DNA of 48,526 nt, from contig JAJZRT010000001.1 of NCBI GenBank assembly GCA_021802595.1, positions 1-48,526 of the forward strand. The letters run 5' to 3'. Below, piece by piece: positions 9,605 through 16,978 of the stretch. This DNA is from Pseudomonadota bacterium. GTDB taxonomy: Bacteria; Pseudomonadota; Gammaproteobacteria; Burkholderiales; Thiobacillaceae. Position numbers and translations under genes: made by a program. The first letter of the stretch is position 1. Each line of letters opens with the position of its first letter. Below the pieces are notes generated by a model that saw nothing but the letters and a program-made list of their open reading frames with translations, made no database searches and was not told the origin of the DNA.

Positions 9605-9973
9605 ATGAACGTCACGATCACCCAGGCCGCCGAGAAATTCATCCGTCGCATGATCCGCTTCAATGGCAGCGGCCAGGACGGGTTCCGCCTGGCGATGACC
9701 ACCGGCGGTTGCTCCGGCTTGGCCGCCGAGTTCAGCGTCGAGGCGGTGCCACGCGCCGGCGACAGTGTGCTGGAGGTCAACGGCCTCAAGCTGTTCCTGC
9801 CGGCCGAGAGCTGCCTGCTGCTGAATGGCGTCACCATCGATTTCGCGGACACCCCGATGAGCAGCGGGCTGACCTTCATCAATCCGAACGCGGCAGCGTG
9901 CGCGTGCAGCAGCTCCGGCAAGGTGCCGGCGGTGGCGACGTTCGACCCCGCCAGTATCGGGCGTAAGCACTGA
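9605..9973 (+). CDS. HesB/IscA-like nif-associated protein, copy A
   Basis: 122 residues of the A-type carrier fold (GGCSGLAAEFSVE and a C-terminal SSGLTFINPN stretch). The C-terminal Cys pair of canonical IscA (CGCG) is replaced by CACSSSG, so cluster binding may differ. It starts 10 bases after fdxN with a GAGGA ribosome site. Such genes often follow nifB-fdxN; the likely role is Fe-S delivery to nitrogenase biosynthesis. Copy B has CSGTCSG here instead. Confidence 0.85.
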   Translation: MNVTITQAAEKFIRRMIRFNGSGQDGFRLAMTTGGCSGLAAEFSVEAVPRAGDSVLEVNGLKLFLPAESCLLLNGVTIDFADTPMSSGLTFINPNAAACACSSSGKVPAVATFDPASIGRKH

Positions 9974-9985
9974 ACAGGCGCCGCC

Positions 9986-10525
9986 ATGACACCGGCAACA
10001 GGAACCCGGGAACGGCCGGTGACGCCGGAAGCGGTGCTGCTGGCCGCAGCCGTGCTCGTGGGTTGCCTGCCGCCGGCGGCGGAACGCGGATTGCGTCTCG
10101 CCGGGCTGGCGTATCACGACGACCCCGTCGCCGAGCGTTACCTGCTGGATGCGGCGGCCGCGGCGCCCGGGCATGCGGCGGTACTGATCGGGCTGTACCG
10201 GTTTTACTTATATAAAGGTCGTCTGCACGAGGCACTGGCGATCGCCTGTGAGTGCCTCGTCAAGGCCGCGCAGGACAACGGGTTGAATTCCGACTGGCGC
10301 CAGGTGCAGCGCGGCGACGCGGACTTCGAGAATTACGCGGCGCTGCTGCCACGCTTCTTTCTGTTCACGCTCAAGGGTTACGGTTACCTCAACATGCGGC
10401 TCGGCAACCTCACAGAGGGTCGCGCCGCGCTCGGCAAGCTGCTGGAACTCGATCCGGCCGACCGGCTCGGTGCCCGGGTATTGCTCGGTGTTCTGGACCG
10501 CATGGGGGAGGATGATGACGACTGA
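9986..10525 (+). CDS. TPR-like nif-associated protein
   Basis: 179 residues, helical and Ala/Leu-rich, with TPR-like repeats (RFYLYKGRLHEALAIACEC near residues 70-90 and YGYLNMRLGNLTEGRAALGKLLELDP near 130-160). It is probably a protein-protein adaptor. No catalytic motif or signal peptide is visible. Its end overlaps the LRV gene start. In copy B only the first few codons survive, fused to the tail of the LRV gene, so its function is not backed up there. Confidence 0.75.
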   Translation: MTPATGTRERPVTPEAVLLAAAVLVGCLPPAAERGLRLAGLAYHDDPVAERYLLDAAAAAPGHAAVLIGLYRFYLYKGRLHEALAIACECLVKAAQDNGLNSDWRQVQRGDADFENYAALLPRFFLFTLKGYGYLNMRLGNLTEGRAALGKLLELDPADRLGARVLLGVLDRMGEDDDD

Positions 10526-11279
10526 CATCGAAGAGACTCGCGACTGGCTGGGCAATGAGCTGCGCTGCGCGAACTGCGCGCATGCACCACTCGCCGCCAG
10601 CGGCGGCTGCGAACCCAAACGCGCCTGCGTGCACGACCGTTACGCGCGGCGCATCGACCGGTTCTTTGCCTGGAACCCGGCGTTGGCCGCCGTGTATCTC
10701 GATCATCCATATTTTGAGACCCGCGCGATTTCCGCAAAACACGCGAGCATTTTCCTGTTGCCGCCGCTGCTTTCCGATCCGGACGCCTCGGTGCGCTGGA
10801 GCGCGGCCGCACGCCTGCCGTGCCGTTACCTCCTGTGCCTGCGCTCGGATCCAGACCGCGAGGTGCGCATCCGCGTGGCTCACCGGCTGCGCGGCGCGGA
10901 CCTGGTTCCGATGATGACCGACCCGGACTATTACGTGCGGCAAGTGGTGGTGCGCCGGATCTCTGCCAACATGCTGGCATTGATGATGCGCGATGCCGAT
11001 GCCGAGGTGCGGCGGGTGGTGGCCGAACGCATCACCAGCGAATCGCTGTTGGCGATGACCCGGGACCAGGATGCGCGGGTCCGCCTCGAAGTGGTGCGGC
11101 GCCTCCAGCCGGCACAACTCGAGTGGCTGTTGGGCGACCCCGATTGGCGCGTGCGTTACGAACTGGCCGGGCGGCTCGACGCGGGCCTGCTCGACGCGCT
11201 GCGAGCCGACGCCGATCCGATGGTGCGCGAGCGTTGCCGTGAGCGTGCGGCCGGCCTCGCCGGGCCCCGCGAGAGTTGA
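10512..11279 (+). CDS. Leucine-rich repeat variant (LRV) Fe-S protein
   Basis: 255 residues. The N-terminus has C-X2-C-X10-C-X5-C (CANC...GGCEPKRAC), the presumed [4Fe-4S] site. It is followed by about seven 22-24-residue helical repeats of the DPDxxVRxxVAxRL type. This matches the LRV protein described from the Azotobacter vinelandii nif region. The function is unknown; a role in Fe-S handling or protein docking is inferred. The start could be 10512 or 10515, both overlapping the TPR gene. Absent from copy B except for the last roughly 45 codons. Confidence 0.88.
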   Translation: MMTTDIEETRDWLGNELRCANCAHAPLAASGGCEPKRACVHDRYARRIDRFFAWNPALAAVYLDHPYFETRAISAKHASIFLLPPLLSDPDASVRWSAAARLPCRYLLCLRSDPDREVRIRVAHRLRGADLVPMMTDPDYYVRQVVVRRISANMLALMMRDADAEVRRVVAERITSESLLAMTRDQDARVRLEVVRRLQPAQLEWLLGDPDWRVRYELAGRLDAGLLDALRADADPMVRERCRERAAGLAGPRES

Positions 11280-11283
11280 CGCC

Positions 11284-11586
11284 ATGGGCGATATCAGCCG
11301 CGACAGCGACGTTATCGAACTCAATGGGCCACCGCGCTTTGAATACGGACAGCGAGTGCGCGCGCGCCGCACCATCCGCAACGATGGCACTTTTCCTGGC
11401 CGCGACATCGGCGAGATTCTCGTCAAGAAAGGCGACGAAGGTTATGTCACCAGCATCGGCACCTTCCTGCAGCAGTTTTACATTTACGGCGTGGATTTCG
11501 TGGCGCACGGTTACCGGGTCGGCATGAAGAGCCGCGAGCTGGAACCAATTGAGCCGGCACAAGCAAAGCCGGAGAGCCCGGCATGA
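11284..11586 (+). CDS. nifZ: NifZ, first copy in cluster A
   Basis: 100 residues with the NifZ core (RFEYGQRVRARRTIRNDGTFPGRD, GDEGYVTSIGTFLQQFYIYGVDF). NifZ helps form the second P-cluster of MoFe protein. The last codons overlap the next nifZ-like gene (ATGA). The highly charged, beta-rich sequence has no cysteines, as usual for the family. Confidence 0.93.
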   Translation: MGDISRDSDVIELNGPPRFEYGQRVRARRTIRNDGTFPGRDIGEILVKKGDEGYVTSIGTFLQQFYIYGVDFVAHGYRVGMKSRELEPIEPAQAKPESPA

Positions 11587-11837
11587 CCGACGCGCGCGAA
11601 CCAAAATACCAATGGGGCCAGCGGGTGCGCGCCGGCGTCGATCTGTACAACGACGGCAGCCATCCCGAGCACGATCCGGACGCCCTGCTGGTGCCGGCCG
11701 GTGCGTCCGGTGAGATCGTGCAGACCGGCATGCACGTGGAATCGAACACGCCGGTGTACATGGTGGAGTTCGCCGGGGTGCGACACGTGGTGGGATGCCT
11801 GGAAGAGGAAATTACTCCGGAAGGCGGCGATGAATGA
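11583..11837 (+). CDS. nifZ: NifZ-like protein, second copy in cluster A
   Basis: 84 residues (KYQWGQRVRAGVDLYNDGSHP, PAGASGEIVQTGMH, VYMVEF), a second NifZ-family domain with a different insertion pattern from the one just upstream. Tandem nifZ genes suggest the two act as a pair, perhaps as a hetero-complex (inference). It overlaps its neighbours at both ends, showing translational coupling. Confidence 0.85.
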   Translation: MTDAREPKYQWGQRVRAGVDLYNDGSHPEHDPDALLVPAGASGEIVQTGMHVESNTPVYMVEFAGVRHVVGCLEEEITPEGGDE

Positions 11838-12192
11838 CGAAGCGCGTTGCGTCGCGACCGACCCGGGCGAGTGTCCGCACCCGAACGATGTCGACCGAAA
11901 ACGCATCGAACGCGCGCTGGCAAACCGCGAGCGTTACCGCTACGTCACGCCGGCGGTGCGACCGGCGGAGCGCGGTTACCGAATCGAGAGCCCCTGTTGC
12001 TCGCGCAACATTGACGAAAACGGCGGGACCATCGACATTGCGCGCATCGAGTATTCGCCGGGCGTTCTGACCTGGAGGTTGTATCGCCGGGATCACCGGC
12101 AGAATGATTGGGAGTGCTACGCGGAGTATGCGACGCTCGCGGCACTGCTGGGCGATCTGAATCGTGATCAGAGGCGGGTGTTCTGGAAATGA
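11830..12192 (+). CDS. Conserved nif-associated protein of unknown function, copy A
   Basis: 120 residues; I do not recognise the family. Fixed features shared with copy B (44747-45112): CPHPNDVDRKRIERALANR, an SPCCSRN double-cysteine turn, GTIDIARIE, and a WRLYRRDHR segment followed by an aromatic acidic tail. The CPHP and CC pattern could bind metal. It overlaps nifZ by 8 bases and nifS by 4 (ATGA), so it is translated with nifS. Confidence 0.8.
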   Translation: MNDEARCVATDPGECPHPNDVDRKRIERALANRERYRYVTPAVRPAERGYRIESPCCSRNIDENGGTIDIARIEYSPGVLTWRLYRRDHRQNDWECYAEYATLAALLGDLNRDQRRVFWK

Positions 12193-13331
12193 ACGGGACG
12201 ATCTATCTCGACAACAATGCCACCACCCGGGTTGCGCCCGAGTGTCTGGACGCAGTGCTCGCCTGCCTGCGCGACGAGTACGCCAACCCGTCTAGCAAGC
12301 ATGCCGCCGGCGAACGCACGCGCCGGCTGGTGAACGAGGCGCGTGCCCAGATCGCCGAGTTGCTCGGCGCGCAACCGGCTGAGATTGTCTTTACCAGTGG
12401 TGGCACCGAGAGCAACCACCTGGCGATTCTCGGGGCGCTGGCACGCGATCCGCAGCGCCAGCACGTGGTCACCAGCGCGGTCGAGCATCCGTCCACGCTC
12501 CATCTGTTGTGCCATCTGGAATCGCACGGCGTGCGGGTCACGTTGTTGCCGGTCGATGCCCTGGGCCGGCTGGACCCGGCCGCCATCGAGGCGGTGATCG
12601 CGCCGGACACGGCGTTGATCTCACTCTTGTGGGCCAACAACGAAACCGGGGTGCTGTTCCCGGTCGAGCAGGCGGCACGCATCGCCCGCGCAAGCAACGT
12701 GCTGCTGCATCTCGATGCCGTGCAGGCGGTCGGCAAGCTCCCGGTGGACCTGCGGCAACTGCCGGCCGATTTGCTGTCGCTCTCCGGTCACAAGCTGCAT
12801 GCCCCAAAGGGTGTGGGCGCGCTGTTTGTGCGCAAGGGCCTGAAGCTGCCGCCGTTGCTGTTCGGCCACCAGGAACGCGCGCGGCGCGGCGGCACCGAAA
12901 ACGTTCCTGCCATCGCCGGCCTGGGGATCGCTGCGACCCTCGCGGCCGAGACACTGGAGAACGACATGGCCGCGATGTCGGCGCTGTGTGATCGGCTGGA
13001 GCAGGGCGTGCGCGAGCGCCTGCCGTTCGCGAGCGTGAACGGCGGCGATGCCGCGCGTGTCGCGAACACCAGCAACATTCGCTTCGGCGATCTGGTGGGC
13101 GAGGCGCTGGCCGCGCGCCTGGACAGCGCCGGCGTGAGCGTGGCGTTCGGTGCGGCCTGTACCGCCGGTTCGAGCTCGCCGTCGCACGTGTTGACCGCCA
13201 TGGGCCTCGAAGCGCGCGGGGCGCTGGCCAGCGTGCGCTTCTCGCTCAGTCGATATACGACCGGCGCCGAGATCGAGCGCGTGCTCGATCTGCTGCCGGA
13301 AGTCGTGCGCGGCCAGTCCGCGGCGGCATGA
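12189..13331 (+). CDS. nifS: Cysteine desulfurase NifS, copy A
   Basis: 380-residue PLP enzyme releasing sulfur from cysteine for nitrogenase clusters. Visible are the start IYLDNNATTRVAPE, the PLP-lysine in SLSGHKLHAPKGVG, and the active Cys in GAACTAGSSSPSHVL. The loop differs from the GSACTSG of most NifS. No NifU accompanies it, so IscU is the likely sulfur acceptor. The copy A iscS is broken, so this and the copy B nifS are the only intact desulfurases in the window. Confidence 0.96.
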   Translation: MNGTIYLDNNATTRVAPECLDAVLACLRDEYANPSSKHAAGERTRRLVNEARAQIAELLGAQPAEIVFTSGGTESNHLAILGALARDPQRQHVVTSAVEHPSTLHLLCHLESHGVRVTLLPVDALGRLDPAAIEAVIAPDTALISLLWANNETGVLFPVEQAARIARASNVLLHLDAVQAVGKLPVDLRQLPADLLSLSGHKLHAPKGVGALFVRKGLKLPPLLFGHQERARRGGTENVPAIAGLGIAATLAAETLENDMAAMSALCDRLEQGVRERLPFASVNGGDAARVANTSNIRFGDLVGEALAARLDSAGVSVAFGAACTAGSSSPSHVLTAMGLEARGALASVRFSLSRYTTGAEIERVLDLLPEVVRGQSAAA

Positions 13332-13363
13332 CTGGCCGAACATCCATCGACAAGGGGATTTGC

Positions 13364-13573
13364 ATGAAGGTAATGATCCGCAGAGACCGCGAAGGCTTGT
13401 TGTCCGCCTATGTCCCCAAGAAGGACCTGGAAGAGCCGATCGTGGCCATGGACCATCCGCAGCTGTGGGGCGGGGTGGTGACGCTCGCCAACGGCTGGCG
13501 GCTGGAACTGCCGGCGCTGGCCGCCGACACCACGCTGCCGATCACGGTCGAGGCGCGCCGCCTGAGCGAATGA
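13364..13573 (+). CDS. nifT: NifT/FixU, copy A
   Basis: 69 residues matching NifT throughout (MKVMIRRDREG, KKDLEEPIVAMD, LWGGVVTLANGWRLELP). The role in the family is unclear and often dispensable. It follows nifS by 32 bases and overlaps the next gene by an ATGA junction. Confidence 0.93.
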   Translation: MKVMIRRDREGLLSAYVPKKDLEEPIVAMDHPQLWGGVVTLANGWRLELPALAADTTLPITVEARRLSE

Positions 13574-13848
13574 TCATGGCCATCACCGACACGGATTTTG
13601 CCGAAATCGAAACGCTGCTGGCCGGCGGCGCGGCGAGCGCGGCGTTCACGGACGAATTTCGCAGGCGCTTTCCGGGGCTGACGGTCACGCGCTGTGCGGC
13701 CTCGGACGTGGATCACGAGGTGCCGTACCGACGCTACCCGGGTTTCGACCTGCACCTGGTGGATCGCAGCAATCACTGCTGGCGCATCACCGCCGACCCC
13801 GGGCGCGCGACCGGCATTGTGCTGGCTGCGCGGAGGCCGGGCCGATGA
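13570..13848 (+). CDS. Small nif-associated protein of unknown function
   Basis: 92 residues (or 90 from the ATG at 13576). The sequence looks like a compact alpha/beta domain (TDTDFAEIETLLAGG, FRRRFPGLTVTRC, PGFDLHLVDRSNHCW). I do not recognise the family with certainty. It is coupled to nifT upstream (ATGA) and overlaps the DegT-like gene by 4 bases. In copy B only about 20 codons survive, fused to the end of the DegT-like gene. Confidence 0.75.
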   Translation: MIMAITDTDFAEIETLLAGGAASAAFTDEFRRRFPGLTVTRCAASDVDHEVPYRRYPGFDLHLVDRSNHCWRITADPGRATGIVLAARRPGR

Positions 13849-14987
13849 AGAAGACGTTTGACATCCTCCTGTCCGATCCGGACATCTCGGCGGCCGAGCT
13901 CGACGCCATCGGCGCGGTGCTGCGCTCGCCGCGCCTGAGCCAGGGACCGGTGGTGGAGGAGTTCGAGCAGGCGTTCGCCGCGAGTCTCGGGCGCCGGCAT
14001 GCGGTGGCGGTCGCGAGCGGCACGCTCGGGCTATGGTTGACGCTCCAGGCCTATCGCATCGGTGCCGGGCAGGAAGTCGTGGTGTCGCCGTATTCCTGGC
14101 ATCAGATCGCCTATGCCGTGAAGCTTGCCGGCGCCGCGCCGGTGTTCGCCGACATCGATTACTGGTCGGGTACCCTTGCCCCCGACAAGGCCGCGGCCCG
14201 CATCGGTCCGGCCACCCGGGCGATTGTTGCGGGCAACGTCAACGGCCACCCGGCGGCCTGGGGACAGTTGCGCGAACTCGCCTCGCAACGCGGCCTGTTG
14301 CTGATCGAGGACTCAACCGAGGCCTTTGGTTCACGCTACCAGGGCAAGCCGGTCGGCAGTTTCGGGGATTGTGCGATTTTCGATTTCTCGCAGCCGGGCG
14401 CGCTGGTCTGCGGTGAGGGCGGCATGGTGGTTACCGATGACGCCGACATCGCCGCGCGCCTGCGCAGCAGCCGCGCCCGGCGCATCGACGAGCGGTTCTC
14501 GGTGGTGGCCGGCACCACGGTGCCGTTCCAGGCCGGCATCAGCGATCTTACCGCCGCCTTGGGGCTGACGCAGCTTGCGCGCCTGAAGGACATCCTCGCA
14601 CGCCGCAAGCTCGTGGAGCAGTACTACTACGAATACGTCAAATCATTCGAGGGCATCAAGGATCCGTATGTCGCCCCGGAGGTCGACGAGGTGCACTGGA
14701 CTCTCTATCTCGTGCACCTCGGCACGCGCTTCACGCGCTCCAGCCGCGATGCCATCGTCGACGACCTGCACACCGCCGGTATCGAAGCGGCGGCTTGGTG
14801 CCAGCCGCTGCATCGGCAACCGGCCTATCGCGGCGCCGGGTCGCTGTTCGTGACCGAGAAAGTTGCCGACCGGGTGCTGGCATTGCCGCTGCGTGCGCAC
14901 CTGACCGAAGACCGGGTGGCATTCATCGTCCGGACCGCGAAGGACGCCTCGATCAACCTCGGCGCCGGCGTGGCCATTTATCTCTAA
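13845..14987 (+). CDS. DegT/DnrJ/EryC1-fold protein lacking the PLP lysine
   Basis: 380 residues of the sugar-aminotransferase (type I fold) family: SGTLGLWLTLQAYRIG, PVFADID, IEDSTEAFGS, GSFGDCAIFDFSQPGALVCGEGG, PLHRQPAY. Canonical members have TKN before the GEGG motif, and the Lys binds PLP. By simple alignment this protein has Gly185 there and Asp180 in place of a usual Ser, while the Asp (156) that holds the PLP ring nitrogen is kept. It is therefore probably not a normal aminotransferase. It lies within the nifS-nifT operon. Deleted from copy B. Confidence 0.82.
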   Translation: MKKTFDILLSDPDISAAELDAIGAVLRSPRLSQGPVVEEFEQAFAASLGRRHAVAVASGTLGLWLTLQAYRIGAGQEVVVSPYSWHQIAYAVKLAGAAPVFADIDYWSGTLAPDKAAARIGPATRAIVAGNVNGHPAAWGQLRELASQRGLLLIEDSTEAFGSRYQGKPVGSFGDCAIFDFSQPGALVCGEGGMVVTDDADIAARLRSSRARRIDERFSVVAGTTVPFQAGISDLTAALGLTQLARLKDILARRKLVEQYYYEYVKSFEGIKDPYVAPEVDEVHWTLYLVHLGTRFTRSSRDAIVDDLHTAGIEAAAWCQPLHRQPAYRGAGSLFVTEKVADRVLALPLRAHLTEDRVAFIVRTAKDASINLGAGVAIYL

Positions 14988-15003
14988 TCGTCAGGAGGCA
15001 GTC

Positions 15004-15201
15004 ATGGAAAGTGCGGACATCATGATTCACGTGCCGTTCTCGCCGGACGGCACGGTGCGCGAGATCAGCGCGCGACTGGCGACCTTGAGCGCCCAGGACT
15101 GGTTCAACCGCTTGAGCAACGAGGCCGCGAGCGCCTACCAGGCACTGTCCGGCGGGCGCGGGTTGTTTCGCCTGTCGGCGCTGCAAACGGGGTTGTCGTG
15201 A
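15004..15201 (+). CDS. 65-residue nif-associated protein of unknown function, copy A
   Basis: Not recognised. Two parts: a beta-like N-terminus (IMIHVPFSPDGTVREISARL) and a helix-forming SAQDWFNRLSNEAASAYQALSGGRGLF. It has a strong AGGAGG-like ribosome site. Its stop overlaps the start of the SIR2-like gene (TGATG), a linkage repeated in copy B, so the two probably act together. Confidence 0.72.
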   Translation: MESADIMIHVPFSPDGTVREISARLATLSAQDWFNRLSNEAASAYQALSGGRGLFRLSALQTGLS

Positions 15202-16049
15202 TGGCCGCGATCGACGATGTGTTTGCCGGTCTCGCCCGGGGCGCGGTCATTCCGTATCTGGGCCCCGGAGTGCTGTCGGCAACACCGGGCAGCGAAGAGC
15301 TGCCCGGTTCGCCGGCGCGCCTGGTGCTGCGGCTGATCGCCAAGGCGAGCGTGCCGCACAAGATCCGCAACAACCTCACTGCCGCGGCCCAGTTCATCGA
15401 GAACTTCAAGCACCGCAAGACCGTGGTCAAGGCGATGACCGAGGCGTTCGCGGCCGACGTTTCGCCCGGCGATCTGCACCGCTATTTCGCGGCGCTGCCG
15501 TACTTGCCGGTAATCGTCTCCACTTGGTACGACGACCTGTTGATGAAGGCGTTCGCGTCGCGCGCCGCCTGGGGCGCGGTGCAGGGCGTGAGCCAGTCGG
15601 AGCATTTCGGCGCCTGGGTGCAGTATTTCGACAGTAACGGCGCGCGCGTCGAGGAAGCGCAGGCGCGCGCCTGGGCGACGCTGCTGTACCAGCCGCTCGG
15701 CTCTATTGCGCCGGCCGCGAACTTCCTGGTGTCGGATACCGACTTCGTCGAAGTCCTGACCGAGATCGACATCCAGACGCCGATCCCGGTGCTGGTGCAG
15801 GAGCGGCGGCGCGACCGGCACTTCCTGTTTCTGGGTTGCCGTTTCGCCACCCAGCTCGACCGGATGTTCGCGCGCCAGATCATGAAGCGTTCCTCAGACC
15901 AGCACTGGGCGCTGCTCGAAGGAGCGCTCACGCGCAATGAAGCCCGGTTCCTGGCCGATCAGAACATCCAGCGCATCGACATGTCGCTGTCCGAGTTCCT
16001 GGTACGGGCCGGGCGGGAGAGCATAGCGCCGCTGGCGACGGCAATTTGA
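15201..16049 (+). CDS. SIR2-like domain protein, copy A, catalytic residues apparently absent
   Basis: 282 residues resembling the bacterial SIR2_2 group. There is a Gly-rich nucleotide loop near the start (VIPYLGPGVLS, residues 17-26), then PVIVSTWYDDLL (103-114) where such proteins have TTNYDxLL, LYQPLGSI (162-169) where they have the catalytic-His KLHGS, FLVSDTDF, and a final FLFLGCRFATQLDRMF. The catalytic Asn and His of SIR2 NAD hydrolases or deacetylases thus look replaced by Trp and Leu. An NAD or ADP-ribose binding or sensing role is inferred. It is coupled to the 65-residue gene. Confidence 0.8.
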   Translation: MAAIDDVFAGLARGAVIPYLGPGVLSATPGSEELPGSPARLVLRLIAKASVPHKIRNNLTAAAQFIENFKHRKTVVKAMTEAFAADVSPGDLHRYFAALPYLPVIVSTWYDDLLMKAFASRAAWGAVQGVSQSEHFGAWVQYFDSNGARVEEAQARAWATLLYQPLGSIAPAANFLVSDTDFVEVLTEIDIQTPIPVLVQERRRDRHFLFLGCRFATQLDRMFARQIMKRSSDQHWALLEGALTRNEARFLADQNIQRIDMSLSEFLVRAGRESIAPLATAI

Positions 16050-16067
16050 TTTCACGGAGGTAAAGGT

Positions 16068-16304
16068 ATGGCAGTCAGAATATTCTGCACATGCGGGACG
16101 GAAATCACGCAAGAGATTTCACTGTGGGACCGGAAGACACGTACGGTGTTCTGGATGGATGAGCACCCGCCGTTGTGCGCCGCGTGTGAGAAGCGGCAAC
16201 CGGTGGCGTCGCTGATCAAGCCTTTCCAGAACTCTGGCTCCTGGCCTGCTGAAATCAGAACGAAACCGGCGGCGCGCCGCCGAGCCAGCCGGACAGGAAC
16301 ATGA
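16068..16304 (+). CDS. Small zinc-ribbon-like protein, copy A (altered C-terminus)
   Basis: 78 residues. It starts MAVRIFCTCGTEITQEISLWDRKTR and carries CTC and CAAC knuckles about 35 residues apart, like a zinc ribbon. It matches the 62-residue copy B protein for the first 46 or so residues and then departs completely. The last part runs through the truncated-haemoglobin relic read in reverse. The tail is therefore probably not native and marks the end of copy A. Confidence 0.65.
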   Translation: MAVRIFCTCGTEITQEISLWDRKTRTVFWMDEHPPLCAACEKRQPVASLIKPFQNSGSWPAEIRTKPAARRRASRTGT

Positions 16305-16502
16305 GCAGGTGTTTCTTCGCTAGGACAGGTCGGCTGCATGGAAGGCGCGGATGGTGCGTGCCTCGGGCAGCGCGTCTATCAGCGCGCAGCAGCGATCGAC
16401 TAGGCGATGGATCGCGTCTTCGACGCCGATCAGCCGGTAGTGCGGGTTGGCGACGACAAGCCGGGGTTCGCCGCCGGCGCGCGGTTGCTGTTCGTTGTCC
16501 AT
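16255..16502 (-). pseudogene. Relic of a group 2-type truncated haemoglobin
   Basis: Frame one from 16502 reads YRLIGVEDAIHRLVDRCCALIDALPEARTIRAFHAADLS and stops at 16320-16322. A shifted frame continues KKHLLMFLSGWLGGAPPVSF and stops at 16255-16257. Both pieces match the first half of GlbO-type truncated haemoglobins (motif HPADL...FLSGWLGGP). The second half, including the haem-binding helices, is missing. So the gene carries a frameshift and a 3' truncation. Such globins could supply or remove oxygen or NO. Confidence 0.72.
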
Positions 16503-16551
16503 GGCGAAGCCGGTTTAGTCCTGCGCGTGTGGGGAAAGGATGATGGCGGAT

Positions 16552-16973
16552 TCAGGGCTTGCCCGGTGCCGGGCAGGGCTGCAAGCGCACGCATTCTTCG
16601 AGCGCTGGCGTCGCTGCCGCGCTGCCGAGCCCGAGCCATGCATGAAACCGTGACTGGTCAAAGCCGAATTCGCGCCAGCCGTTGGCCTCCAACAGCGGCC
16701 GGCGGATGAGCAGGGGTTCAGCAAGCAACAGCTTCATGGCCCTCTCGGCATCGAGCGCATCCGGCACCACTTCGCCGGATTTTACCTTGGGGCGTTGCGG
16801 TTGAACCACTCGGCCACCGGGCGCGCGCCGAAAAAGCCGCGCAGGCGTTCGTTGGTCCACGCTTCAGCGAACAGGTTGCGCGCGAGCACGGTGTGGCCCG
16901 CGTCTTCGAGCAGGTGCTTCTGGCGCAGGTTGCCGGTGCAGCCGGGTTTCTCGTAGGACAGGATTCTGGCCAT
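16552..16973 (-). pseudogene. nifO: NifO-like (ArsC/Spx-fold) nitrogenase-associated protein, frameshifted
   Basis: From 16973: MARILSYEKPGCTGNLRQKH, PVAEWFNRNAP, then a stop at 16782-16784. The next frame carries on VKSGEVVPDALDAERAMKLLLAEPLLIRRPLLEANG to 16552. Together they form a complete nif-associated thioredoxin-fold protein of the ArsC family. NifO in Azotobacter affects molybdenum allocation. The break lies in GCCCCAAGG near 16786-16792; one extra C would restore the frame, so a sequencing error or a recent mutation is possible. It starts 5 bases after the receiver gene stop. Confidence 0.78.
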
Positions 16974-16978
16974 GTCCG

